Assembly: GCA_049515655.1 (NCBI GenBank)
Contig: JBEKTW010000007.1
Location: 1 to 64,000 of the forward strand
Direction of reading: 5' to 3'
DNA: 64,000 bases
Source: JBEKTW01 sp049515655
GTDB taxonomy: Bacteria > Bacteroidota > Ignavibacteria > UBA10030 > SZUA-254
Every line of letters begins with the position of its first letter. The stretch's first letter is position 1. Shown in pieces: positions 1-7,542 of this stretch. Under the pieces are notes generated by a model that saw only the letters and a list, made by a program, of their open reading frames with translations, did not search any database and was not told where the DNA came from. The translations under genes were made by a program, and so were the position numbers.

Positions 1-216
1 GATGGAAGTGCCAACGGCGGCACCCCGTATGCGGTGAAGGCGACCGGGCCGTGGGGTACGAGCAATCCGAACGCGACGTACGCCATCACTGCCCAGGCAG
101 CGGCTTCGATCACGTTCACGGGCACATCGAAGACTGTCACAGGCTCTACGGTTGCCATTACGTTTGATGCAAACGGTAAAGGCACCGTGCCCACGTACAC
201 AGGGCAGTTCCTGTAG
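1..216 (+). CDS. C-terminal end of a pilin-like or secreted protein (5' end outside window)
   Basis: The reading frame is open from the first base and stops with TAG at 214-216, so this is the last 71 residues of a longer gene that begins outside the window. A GTG at 34 is in frame, but nothing marks it as a start. The visible part is rich in Thr, Ser, Ala and Gly with alternating beta-type hydrophobics and no charge clusters, as in the C-terminal beta domain of a pilin or other exported protein. Its position two genes ahead of pilC and next to another pilin-like gene makes a pilin-type subunit the most likely identity. That is inference from context; I do not recognise the family from the fragment alone. 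Confidence 0.6.
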   Translation, partial: DGSANGGTPYAVKATGPWGTSNPNATYAITAQAAASITFTGTSKTVTGSTVAITFDANGKGTVPTYTGQFL

Positions 217-245
217 GAAGTGACAGATGGCATTCGACTATACAT

Positions 246-306
246 CATGCATTGCCAGAAGCAAGGAAGGGCAACGTTTTCTCCTCCCTGCCTATGGCAA
301 TGCATG
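246..306 (+). other. Long intercistronic hairpin between two pilin-like genes
   Basis: CATGCATTGCCA (246-257) pairs perfectly with TGGCAATGCATG (295-306). The interior has further partial pairing between AAGGAAGGG and CCCTgCCT. No T tract follows, so it is not a standard intrinsic terminator. It may be an mRNA-stabilising or partial read-through structure setting the ratio of the upstream to the downstream subunit. The rest of 217-394 shows nothing else except the AAGGTGA ribosome binding site before 395. Confidence 0.6.
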
Positions 307-394
307 CGTGCCATCGGTTTCATTTCAAAAAATGTCGTTCGTTCGTCAGGTCTCAAAAACCATTTTGGATTCTCCGAACAACTAAGGTGATGCA

Positions 395-781
395 ATGGGA
401 CAACAACAGCTCCTCCTGATTCTTCTTGGAATTATCATCGTGGGTGCAGCGATCGCGGTGGGGATCCTGGTCTACAGCTCGCAGAGTGTTGAGTCCAATA
501 GAGATAGCCTGGTGGGGGATATCAACAATGTCTCTGCGGCGGCATGGGGATATTACATGCGTGCCCAGATATTGGGAGGAGGAGGAGGCTCTTTTCTGGG
601 TTTTGTCCCTCCGCAAGTTCTTGTCGTAAATGATGATGGGAACATAACATACATCGTTGCTGCCGATGGCAAATCGGTCACCTTCACTGCGGTTTCCAAA
701 TATGGCTATGGAACAATCCAGACAAGTGTTGATGTTCAGGGAAAGTTGGCTCCATTTGTGTTTACGGGGGATTTTCAGTGA
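395..781 (+). CDS. Pilin-like small membrane-anchored protein
   Basis: This 128-residue protein has one hydrophobic helix at residues 5-27 followed by a polar domain with a Gly-rich loop (about residues 61-65). The layout matches a type IV pilin: hydrophobic N-terminal helix, then helix and beta domain. The usual basic leader and the Phe+1/Glu+5 signature are absent. The protein begins Met-Gly-Gln-Gln-Gln and goes straight into the hydrophobic stretch, so if it is processed after a Gly, the leader is only two residues. AAGGTGA lies 5 bases before the ATG and supports this start. A terminator follows at 843-899, so it forms a pilin-gene unit separate from pilC. A major pilin or pseudopilin role is inferred from context and shape, not from a recognised family match. 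Confidence 0.6.
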   Translation: MGQQQLLLILLGIIIVGAAIAVGILVYSSQSVESNRDSLVGDINNVSAAAWGYYMRAQILGGGGGSFLGFVPPQVLVVNDDGNITYIVAADGKSVTFTAVSKYGYGTIQTSVDVQGKLAPFVFTGDFQ

Positions 782-842
782 TTTCTGCAATTCTGTGTGA
801 ATAAAAGGGGGTCTTCTAAATAAGCTTTAGATCTTGGTCAAA

Positions 843-899
843 AGTGCATTTCCCAAAGTGATGAATATCATTCCGCTGGGGAAATGCACTTGTTTTTTG
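843..899 (+). terminator. Rho-independent terminator after the pilin-like gene
   Basis: AAGTGCATTTCCC (843-855) and GGGAAATGCACTT (880-892) form a perfect 13-bp stem followed by G and six T. This ends the pilin-like transcript 62 bases after its stop codon. The remaining stretch to 1051 holds no recognisable gene. Confidence 0.85.
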
Positions 900-1051
900 T
901 TATTCTACCTTGTAAATTGAATAGACTGTCGGCAACGTAAGGTAGTGTGGACCTGTGGATGGCCGTAGTGGTGTGGATTTTAGCGATGAGGGTGAAGGAG
1001 TTACAGGAGAGCGCCGCACAAGAATGTTATTAACATTTGCAGGGGTAATGT

Positions 1052-2419
1052 ATGGCTGAATTTCGTATAGAAGGGCTGTCGCCTGCGGGCAAGGTCATTC
1101 AGGGAATGATCGAAGCTGAGAACACGCGCGTGGCAAAAGAAAAAGCCAAGCTCATGGCGGTCCAGCGCAAATTTAGGCTGGTCAAAGTGTTGCCCCGCAC
1201 AACATTCGTTTACAGAGTTCAGAAGACGGGGGAAAAGCCGATAACGGGAGAACAGAGGGCCTTCACGAAGGAGGAGGTCCAGGATGCCCTCTCCAAGATG
1301 GGGTTCCGTGTTCTGAGCGTGAACAAGAAACTCCTGAACTTCAAAATCAAACCTCCGGCAACCGACATTGTTTCGTTTGTCCGCGTCAGCGCAGACCTCC
1401 TTCGTCAGAAACTTCCGTACAACGAAATTCTTCAGCTCATGGTCAACGACATAGATAATCCTGTACTGAGGGATTGTATCAAGGAGATTAACTCTGAGCT
1501 GAAACAGGGAAAAGACAGTGAGAAGGTGTTCATCAGGCAGGAGGCCGTTCTGGGCCGCTTCGTTGCGCATATGCTCGGACTCGCGTCAAAGAGCGGCAAC
1601 ATGGCGGAGATCTACGACAGCACGGCAAAGTTTATCGAACGCCAGGTTCAGTTCAAGAAGAATCTGAAGAGCGCTTTGATCATGCCCATGGTGACGATGC
1701 TTGGTCTTGCCGGCGCGGTCATTTACTACGTTATGGATATATTCCCGAGCATCGCCGGGATCTTTCTTAAATTTATGCCCGAATCAGAGTTCAAGAAGCA
1801 ATTCCCGATGACATGGTATACCTTGAAGGCGAGCGACTTCTTACAGGCGAACATCGTTTTCATCCTGGTGCCGGTATTGGGGATTGCCGGAGGGCTGTTT
1901 TATTTTCTCTTTCGAACGGAGAAAGGGCAACTCTTCCGAGATCAATACATATGGAAGATTCCCGTGCTGGGCAACCTTCTTCAAAAAACAAGCATCGAAA
2001 TCTTTTGCCGCGTCTTCTACGCGTTGTACAGCGGTTCAGGTGAGAACATCGATGTCATCAGAATGTCGGCGGATGCTTGCGGAAATAAATACATGGAACA
2101 CCAGATAAAAACGGTAGCGGTTCCCATGATGATCGACAAGGGCGCGGGTATCACGGAAGCCTTCGAAGCGGCGGGCGTGTTTACAAGAACGGCGATCTCG
2201 CGTCTCCATTCGGGTGCAGAAACCGGAACGGTGAAAAGTACCGCTCAACAACTTGCCGATTATTATGAGCAGGAGACCGGTTACAAGATGAAGAATCTCG
2301 TCGACTTCATCTCACTCTGGGTGAATATGATCATCATGATCGTTTTGCTGGCGTTGACGCTCGCATCCTCCGAAACAGCAAAGTTCCACCCGAGCGGCGC
2401 CGGCGGAGGAGGAGGATGA
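1052..2419 (+). CDS. pilC: Type IV pilus inner-membrane platform protein PilC (GspF family)
   Basis: PilC is the polytopic platform on which the PilB and PilT motors act. The 455-residue product has the duplicated T2SSF layout. The first copy is at about residues 105-230 and the second at about 310-440. Membrane segments lie near residues 208-228, 267-287 and 420-440. A long N-terminal cytoplasmic region of about 100 residues precedes the first T2SSF domain. The protein ends in an unusual Gly-rich tail after the last membrane helix. The gene lies 56 bases ahead of pilB on the same strand, so the two are probably co-transcribed. GspF of a type II secretion system is the alternative, but the pilT-type ATPase and the fused PilM/N and PilO/P-like proteins favour pili. 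Confidence 0.92.
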   Translation: MAEFRIEGLSPAGKVIQGMIEAENTRVAKEKAKLMAVQRKFRLVKVLPRTTFVYRVQKTGEKPITGEQRAFTKEEVQDALSKMGFRVLSVNKKLLNFKIKPPATDIVSFVRVSADLLRQKLPYNEILQLMVNDIDNPVLRDCIKEINSELKQGKDSEKVFIRQEAVLGRFVAHMLGLASKSGNMAEIYDSTAKFIERQVQFKKNLKSALIMPMVTMLGLAGAVIYYVMDIFPSIAGIFLKFMPESEFKKQFPMTWYTLKASDFLQANIVFILVPVLGIAGGLFYFLFRTEKGQLFRDQYIWKIPVLGNLLQKTSIEIFCRVFYALYSGSGENIDVIRMSADACGNKYMEHQIKTVAVPMMIDKGAGITEAFEAAGVFTRTAISRLHSGAETGTVKSTAQQLADYYEQETGYKMKNLVDFISLWVNMIIMIVLLALTLASSETAKFHPSGAGGGGG

Positions 2420-2475
2420 ACAAGCGATTGTTCGATCGTGATGGAATAAAGTCACACTACGTTGGAGATTGAACT

Positions 2476-4257
2476 ATGCCCGATGTCGACATAACCGATA
2501 AAATTGGCTACACCTTGTTGAAAAAGGGGATCATTGACTATGAGACGCTGGAGAAATCTCTGCGTGTACGGGAAGGTGAAGACAAGAAGAACCGCAGAAA
2601 TTTGGGGCAAATCCTCGTCTCGGATTTTAATGTCGAACATGACCTGGTGTTTCGTGAAGTCGCGAATCTCTATGCCTTCCGGGAAGTGTACCTGAACGAC
2701 GAAACGATCGATGCCCCGCGGGTCGAGTTCATCAAGAAATACGTCGATGGGCTCCAGGAGCAATATCGCGACCTGCTCATTCAAACTAAAATGATGCCTC
2801 TCAAGTTCGATGAAAAGCAGCCGGACAAACTGGTTATCGTTGCTGCAGACCCCACCGATCGCAATATCCCAACGATTGCAAGAAACTTCGGAGCCAAGAA
2901 GTATGAAGTGTGCTACTGCCGGCTCAAGGATCTCCAGGGGCTGATGGAAAAAGTTGTCCCGCCGGAGAATGAGTTCCTGAAGCTTCTCGAGGACACTGAC
3001 GTCACTATGTCAACGACTGAGGAGGAGGTCGTTGACGAAGAGGCGCTCGAAGCCGAGATCAGCAAGAGCGCGCTGGTGAACCTGTTTGAAGGAGCCATTG
3101 TCGAAGCGGTTCGCAGGGGAGTCAGCGATATTCATATTGTCCCGTCAGAAGGGAATAAGACCAACTTCCTCTTCCGCGTCGATGGCAATTTGGAGGTCTG
3201 GCATATGCAGGAAAATACGATGCCGGAAGCGGTCCTGGCCGTGATCAAAGACCGGACGAAGAACGTCGACCGGTTCGAACGCGAAATGTCGCAGGACGGA
3301 TTTATTCAACGCGTGATTGACGGCCACCAGCTCAGGTTCCGTGTTTCCATCATGCCCATCGTCACGACGGAATTCAAACACAAGTTCGAAAGCGTCGTCA
3401 TCCGTGTGCTCGACGACCGCAAGGTCATTACCGACCTCGAAAAACTTGGCTTGCAGGGCCCCGCCCGTGGATCTTTCTACAAGGCAATCCAGAGGCCTCA
3501 GGGGATCATCATTCTGACGGGTCCGACAGGATCCGGAAAGTCGACCACCCTCATCGCGGCGCTCTATCAGGTTATTGACCCGACGGTGAATGTGCTTACG
3601 ATTGAAGAGCCCGTGGAGTATATTATCAAGGGCGCGCGACAGCTCAAGATCGGCCCCAAGATGACCTTCGAACAATCCATTCGGGGTATTCTGCGTCACG
3701 ATCCCGACATCGTGCTCGTCGGTGAGATGCGTGATAAGATCACGGCTGAGACCGCCATTAAGCTTGCGAACACAGGTCACCTCGTGTTCTCCACCCTTCA
3801 CACAAACGACGCCCCGAGCGCCGTCGCCCGGTTGTATAAAATGGGCATTGAGCCGTTCTTGATCGCCTACGCCATTAATATCATCGTCGCACAGCGGCTT
3901 ATCCGTACATTGTGCAAAGTCTGCAAACAGCCGGTCGAGGAATCTGAGAAACCTGACCTGATCAAATTCGGTTTTACCGAGGAGGAACTGACTAAGCACA
4001 CATTCTACAGGCCCGTCGGTTGCGACAAATGCAATGGGGGCTATAAAGGGCGTGCCGCAATCCACGAAGCTCTCTACTTCACCAAAGCAATCAAGGGAAT
4101 CGTTTTGAACGCCGGTGAAAAGGTTGACGAAAATGCTATTCGTGACCAGGCGGCAAAGGATGGTATGTGGACATTGCGTCGTTCGGGCATGGAGCGAATG
4201 AAAGAAGGTACAACGACCCTTGAAGAAGTGGTTTCAGAAACCGTGGAAGAGGAGTAG
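2476..4257 (+). CDS. pilB: Type IV pilus extension ATPase PilB
   Basis: PilB is the hexameric cytoplasmic ATPase that powers pilus extension through PilC. The 593-residue protein has an N-terminal MshEN/N1-type domain (about residues 1-165), an acidic linker with a Glu-rich run near residue 180, the N2 domain from about 195, and a RecA-like ATPase domain. Walker A is GPTGSGKST at 349-357, and the Walker B region containing DPDIVLVGEMRD is at about 410-421. Four cysteines in two CxxC pairs, at 481/484 and 516/519, form the zinc site typical of PilB/GspE enzymes. The length is close to that of other PilB proteins. It follows pilC and ends in a terminator shared with the converging minor-pilin genes. 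Confidence 0.95.
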   Translation: MPDVDITDKIGYTLLKKGIIDYETLEKSLRVREGEDKKNRRNLGQILVSDFNVEHDLVFREVANLYAFREVYLNDETIDAPRVEFIKKYVDGLQEQYRDLLIQTKMMPLKFDEKQPDKLVIVAADPTDRNIPTIARNFGAKKYEVCYCRLKDLQGLMEKVVPPENEFLKLLEDTDVTMSTTEEEVVDEEALEAEISKSALVNLFEGAIVEAVRRGVSDIHIVPSEGNKTNFLFRVDGNLEVWHMQENTMPEAVLAVIKDRTKNVDRFEREMSQDGFIQRVIDGHQLRFRVSIMPIVTTEFKHKFESVVIRVLDDRKVITDLEKLGLQGPARGSFYKAIQRPQGIIILTGPTGSGKSTTLIAALYQVIDPTVNVLTIEEPVEYIIKGARQLKIGPKMTFEQSIRGILRHDPDIVLVGEMRDKITAETAIKLANTGHLVFSTLHTNDAPSAVARLYKMGIEPFLIAYAINIIVAQRLIRTLCKVCKQPVEESEKPDLIKFGFTEEELTKHTFYRPVGCDKCNGGYKGRAAIHEALYFTKAIKGIVLNAGEKVDENAIRDQAAKDGMWTLRRSGMERMKEGTTTLEEVVSETVEEE

Positions 4258-4345
4258 TATTGGAGATGGAGTTGTTTTCCTGATCGTCCCGGCATTCACC
4301 GTCGCGCCGCTAGAGACAAGCGGCATAGTGCGCGTACAGAAACTC

Positions 4346-4383
4346 GAAAGCCTCTGCTTATGCCAAGCAGAGGCTTTCTATTA
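4346..4383. terminator. Terminator between convergent pilB and the minor-pilin operon
   Basis: GAAAGCCTCTGCTT (4346-4359) and AAGCAGAGGCTTTC (4365-4378) form a perfect 14-bp stem around a five-base loop, with A/T-rich flanks on both sides. Because the neighbouring genes converge here, it can serve both strands. Confidence 0.8.
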
Positions 4384-4423
4384 TCACAGAGCCCGGAAGT
4401 TCGACTTCCGCTCATGAAGAGGA

Positions 4424-5701
4424 TTATTCTCTCCAGGAAAGAATTTCGAAAAGTCCGGTGTTTGGAAATGAGGGCGGGGCCCCGACCATGAACCGGTTAT
4501 CATACGCGAAGGTATTGCTGTAGCCGTAGAGTACGTTACCGTTGGCATCACCCGCGGCGAAGGCACCGATTGTATTGCTGGTGACCCCGCCAACGACCGT
4601 GACGTGTCCGAGCACACCCATCTGCGAAACATATTGCGCTGAAAAAGCCCCGGTGCGGCTGAACATGGCCGCTTCAATCGTGAAATCGTGCTGGGGGCTA
4701 GGGGGACCAGGGGGATAACCCGCCGGCAGGGGTATTGTAATATTGTTGTCGCAAACGATCCCGACCATGTCGGTGCTTCCGGGATTCGTCCGGGGGTCGG
4801 TGTTCTGCATGAGGTTGCCATCGAGGAACACGTTTCCCGCGGTGGTCCCGCTGCCCGTCGATCCTATGGTGACCTGGCCCTTGACGGTGCCGTGAACGTA
4901 AAGGTTCCCCCCGCTGATCATGATGACGCCATTGGGCGCAAGTGTGTTGATCGCCACGTTGGTGACGGAGTTTTTCAGCGTTCCGCCCTTGTATTCCTGA
5001 TAATTTAACGTTCCGTCGCTATTGAATTGTACTTTAACATCGTACTCTCCAGCCGGGCTGCCGGGGGGGGTGAATACTTTGCCGCCCGCAGTCGCAGCAT
5101 TCGTTGTTTGGGTGAGACTTGCGGGGAGCGGAATGCTCACACCGGATTGATATCCGCCCACGAACGATGGGTGAGAATTGGCACTCGGGAGCACCGGGTT
5201 GGTCCCCGTCCTCACCGTGACTTTTCCCTGGAAATAGGGCGTACCCAGTGCGTTGAGAGTACCTTCGACGTGCAGAGGTCCGAATACCGAATCGCCGGTC
5301 GCAAAGTACACGCTGCCCATGCTGTTTATGTACACGCAAAACTTCGCAAAGCTGCTCGGGTGCAACAACACCGAGACGGTATCAGTCTTGCCCTGAAACG
5401 TAGAAACTGCAGTGATCTGCACCATCGTTGAGTCGCCCTGGTAAGTGATGTTCTGAGCAGTCACCTTGTATGTGCCGTTCCCAAAGGACTTGGTGGTGAA
5501 ACCCGACCGCCAGTTAGCATTGAAGAACAGCGCGCTGCACGCCATGTTGGCGGCGCTTTCCCCGAGGTCGTGCATCGACTCGGATGTGTAGTAATCCAGA
5601 TAATTCTGATACGCGAAAGTGGCCGTATTGTATATGTTCGGTGCGATGGTAACGAAGATCAGGCTCGCTCCGAGCACGAGGATCAAAGCAGTTCTTCCCA
5701 T
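4424..5701 (-). CDS. PilX-like minor pilin / large pseudopilin-like protein
   Basis: This 425-residue protein has one hydrophobic helix at about residues 3-20 with no basic leader; it begins Met-Gly-Arg. A long, mainly beta, Gly/Thr/Ser-rich exported domain follows. Residues 120-330 contain repeated short beta strands of the kind seen in right-handed beta-helix or DUF4900/PilX-type proteins; the family name is tentative. It is the last gene of a three-gene minus-strand operon, 10 bases behind the PilW-like gene. That matches the pilV-pilW-pilX order of minor-pilin operons, in which PilX-type subunits prime assembly or sit at the pilus tip. Function is inferred from position and topology. Confidence 0.6.
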   Translation of the reverse strand: MGRTALILVLGASLIFVTIAPNIYNTATFAYQNYLDYYTSESMHDLGESAANMACSALFFNANWRSGFTTKSFGNGTYKVTAQNITYQGDSTMVQITAVSTFQGKTDTVSVLLHPSSFAKFCVYINSMGSVYFATGDSVFGPLHVEGTLNALGTPYFQGKVTVRTGTNPVLPSANSHPSFVGGYQSGVSIPLPASLTQTTNAATAGGKVFTPPGSPAGEYDVKVQFNSDGTLNYQEYKGGTLKNSVTNVAINTLAPNGVIMISGGNLYVHGTVKGQVTIGSTGSGTTAGNVFLDGNLMQNTDPRTNPGSTDMVGIVCDNNITIPLPAGYPPGPPSPQHDFTIEAAMFSRTGAFSAQYVSQMGVLGHVTVVGGVTSNTIGAFAAGDANGNVLYGYSNTFAYDNRFMVGAPPSFPNTGLFEILSWRE

Positions 5702-5711
5702 GGGTGTCTCC

Positions 5712-6347
5712 TTATCTGTTCCGTAAATTGATCGAAGTTAACCGGAGTTGCCGCCAATAAGCATACTGGTACGACGTGTCGTACGCCTCCGGGCTTTGCA
5801 GGAGGACGGACAACTGAAACATGAAGATCCCTGATTTCGCTCCAACCGGGATGTTGATCGGAAACGGCAATGTATCTGCCAGGTTGCCCAAACTCGCAGC
5901 GTAGTATGCTCCGTAGTATGTGAAATTGAAAGTCACCACGCCGAGGTTGTACTGCAACGTTGGCTGGCTGTTGATTTTCTTGTAGAGGAGCTTATCGTGC
6001 GGGTTCTTCGTCATATTCGCTGATAGAGTATCCCCGAGCCAGTACGAAATGGTATCCAGACCGCCATCGGCGTTGTAATCGCCGAGAAACTTGATGCTGC
6101 TTTGTGTCGCCGCCAGGATGGCATACCCGGGATCCGGAAACTTATACGGTGTTGCGCAATAGCCGATCCTCCTGAAGTCCTGCTCGACCATGCCCACCAA
6201 TGTCACGAGATTTCTCTGGACGGTCATCTCGCTGCCATAACTGTAATTCACCTTGCTCAAATTGCCGTTGACGTTGATGACCATCAACATAAGTAGTCCG
6301 CCGATCAGGACCGAGCCGAGGATGTCAAAGAGCGAACTGGTTCCCAT
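5712..6347 (-). CDS. PilW/GspJ-like minor pilin
   Basis: This 211-residue protein has an N-terminal hydrophobic helix (about residues 8-26), then a helical stretch and a beta domain. The passage with RIGYC followed by a GDYNADG turn and a DTISYWL strand resembles PilW-type minor pilins, which carry a conserved early RIGY segment and an aspartate-rich loop. The start Met-Gly-Thr-Ser has no classical prepilin leader. It lies between the PilV-like gene (19 bases upstream) and the PilX-like gene (10 bases downstream), so the three form one transcript. PilW-like proteins form part of the initiating minor-pilin complex; here that is inferred from sequence character and gene order. Confidence 0.65.
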   Translation of the reverse strand: MGTSSLFDILGSVLIGGLLMLMVINVNGNLSKVNYSYGSEMTVQRNLVTLVGMVEQDFRRIGYCATPYKFPDPGYAILAATQSSIKFLGDYNADGGLDTISYWLGDTLSANMTKNPHDKLLYKKINSQPTLQYNLGVVTFNFTYYGAYYAASLGNLADTLPFPINIPVGAKSGIFMFQLSVLLQSPEAYDTSYQYAYWRQLRLTSINLRNR

Positions 6348-6366
6348 GTCATCACCTCAAGAAATG

Positions 6367-6861
6367 TTATCGAAAATAGAAGTAACTGTAAATGTAACTC
6401 TCTCTGATCGTGTCGGGCATCGAAGGGCACGTCACGGTGACCGTCAGTTTCTTGGACCACGTAACCGTAGAGGAGGCGACATTCGGATTCGAAGTATCGA
6501 CGTAGCAAACGGAACAGCTAATGTTGAATGTCCCGCTGCTCGGGAATGTCTTGGACGTAACCAGTGTGTTGTAATCGTCGAAATCGTTGTAATCCGGATA
6601 CACCTCGCCGGATTCCGGTCCCAGAGAATTAACCGGTGTGAGGGAGGAGAGTGAAGTAACGGGGGTATTGAACGTGTTCGCGTCGAACGCTTTTTCCTCC
6701 GCATCCTGTATGACCGAGGTGCTCAGAGAAACCGCGGTGATTCCCAATTCCGAGTAGAGAATTGTTTTGCCCGTCGTCACGTAGGTTCTGTTGGCAGAGA
6801 GCATTACGATAGACAAGAGTGCCATCGCGCCCAACACCAGCATCATTTGACCTGTCGACAT
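6367..6861 (-). CDS. PilV/MshD-like minor pilin
   Basis: This 164-residue protein has a hydrophobic N-terminal helix (about residues 5-23) that starts after Met-Ser-Thr-Gly, then a helix and a beta domain. The acidic YPDYNDFDDYN loop recalls the Asp/Tyr-rich loop of PilV, MshD and GspI-type subunits. It opens the minus-strand minor-pilin operon, which supports a PilV-type role in pilus initiation. A canonical G-F-T-L-x-E processing site is missing. The ATG at 6861 is the first start after the inverted repeat at 6894-6918. Family assignment is by character and order only. Confidence 0.6.
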   Translation of the reverse strand: MSTGQMMLVLGAMALLSIVMLSANRTYVTTGKTILYSELGITAVSLSTSVIQDAEEKAFDANTFNTPVTSLSSLTPVNSLGPESGEVYPDYNDFDDYNTLVTSKTFPSSGTFNISCSVCYVDTSNPNVASSTVTWSKKLTVTVTCPSMPDTIRESYIYSYFYFR

Positions 6862-6893
6862 AGCTTATCTTTCACGAAATTATTCTAGCACTT

Positions 6894-6918
6894 TGACACC
6901 CAAAAGCGCAAGGTGTCA
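6894..6918. promoter_or_regulatory. Inverted repeat upstream of the minor-pilin operon
   Basis: TGACACC and GGTGTCA are separated by 11 bases, about 33 bases upstream of the PilV-like ATG at 6861. The position fits an operator overlapping the promoter. On the plus strand it is followed by six T and could act as a weak terminator, but no plus-strand gene precedes it. Confidence 0.35.
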
Positions 6919-7448
6919 TTTTTTCTTAGCTAAAATTTACTACTTGTTCGACAGAATAGCAAGGTCATATGTCACAAAACAGCACGCTCCCCGTAACCCA
7001 CGAAATAGCGGGCTCTTCGGGCAATCTTCCCTGTGACATTGAGCACAGGCGCGAAAAACGATATGTCTGGGTGAAGGACTCAAATCGGCTGTCTCAAAAA
7101 CGATGACCTTTTCCCATCTTTGTGCCGGATGAGAATGAGAAGGGACCGGATGCAATGCCGGCGGTCTTCCGAACCACGACAAAGCATTTTCGAATTAATT
7201 TCACGCCAGCTTTGGTGAGACGGTCATCACATGGTGGTCAGCACAGGCCACAACCCGACGATGCGTCATCCTGCTGGAAAATGTGGCGGTGACGGTGCTT
7301 TCCGAAATCTATTCACACTTCGGTTGAACTGATTGGACTGCGCAATCTGCAGTCCGGTGTCCGCTTCAAGCTGGCAAAACTACTCGTTTGTGAACGATTT
7401 CGTTGATTTTTGGCACCTTACGCAAGAAAGTATAATCGAAGAAAAGAG

Positions 7449-7477
7449 TTGACAAGTTTTCAACTTTTGCCTATATT
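7449..7477 (+). promoter_or_regulatory. Sigma-70-type promoter of the pilT/pilMN/secretin operon
   Basis: TTGACA (7449-7454), a 17-base spacer and TATATT (7472-7477) lie about 65 bases upstream of the pilT-like start at 7543. The -35 is a perfect consensus match and the spacer is ideal. The same -10 hexamer occurs in three other candidate promoters in this window. Confidence 0.75.
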
Positions 7478-7542
7478 ATCACGATAAATAGAGACATTTC
7501 TCGGTCGAGAATCTGGACAAGGGATCACCAGCGACACATGCG

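Larger units (their letters stand above)
6862..7542. other. 681-base divergent intergenic region
   Basis: This region separates the leftward minor-pilin operon from the rightward pilT operon. I see an inverted repeat near 6894-6918 and a strong promoter at 7449-7477. No convincing gene lies between. A short minus-strand frame at 6940-7182 contains a CAQCH haem-like motif but has no other support. Confidence 0.6.

Noticed and set aside
3145..4065. 306-codon minus-strand frame opposite pilB
   Set aside because: Lies fully inside an unmistakable pilB on the other strand and has no recognisable domain.
6886..6905. Sigma-54-like promoter upstream of the PilV-like gene (GG and GC ten bases apart)
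   Set aside because: Only the GG and GC dinucleotides and the immediate flanks match; the rest of the -24 box does not. Not enough to call.
6940..7182. Minus-strand 80-codon frame with a CAQCH haem-binding-like motif
   Set aside because: Single motif, non-ATG start, no signal peptide, no second haem site and no family resemblance; it lies in a regulatory gap. Possibly chance or a decayed fragment.
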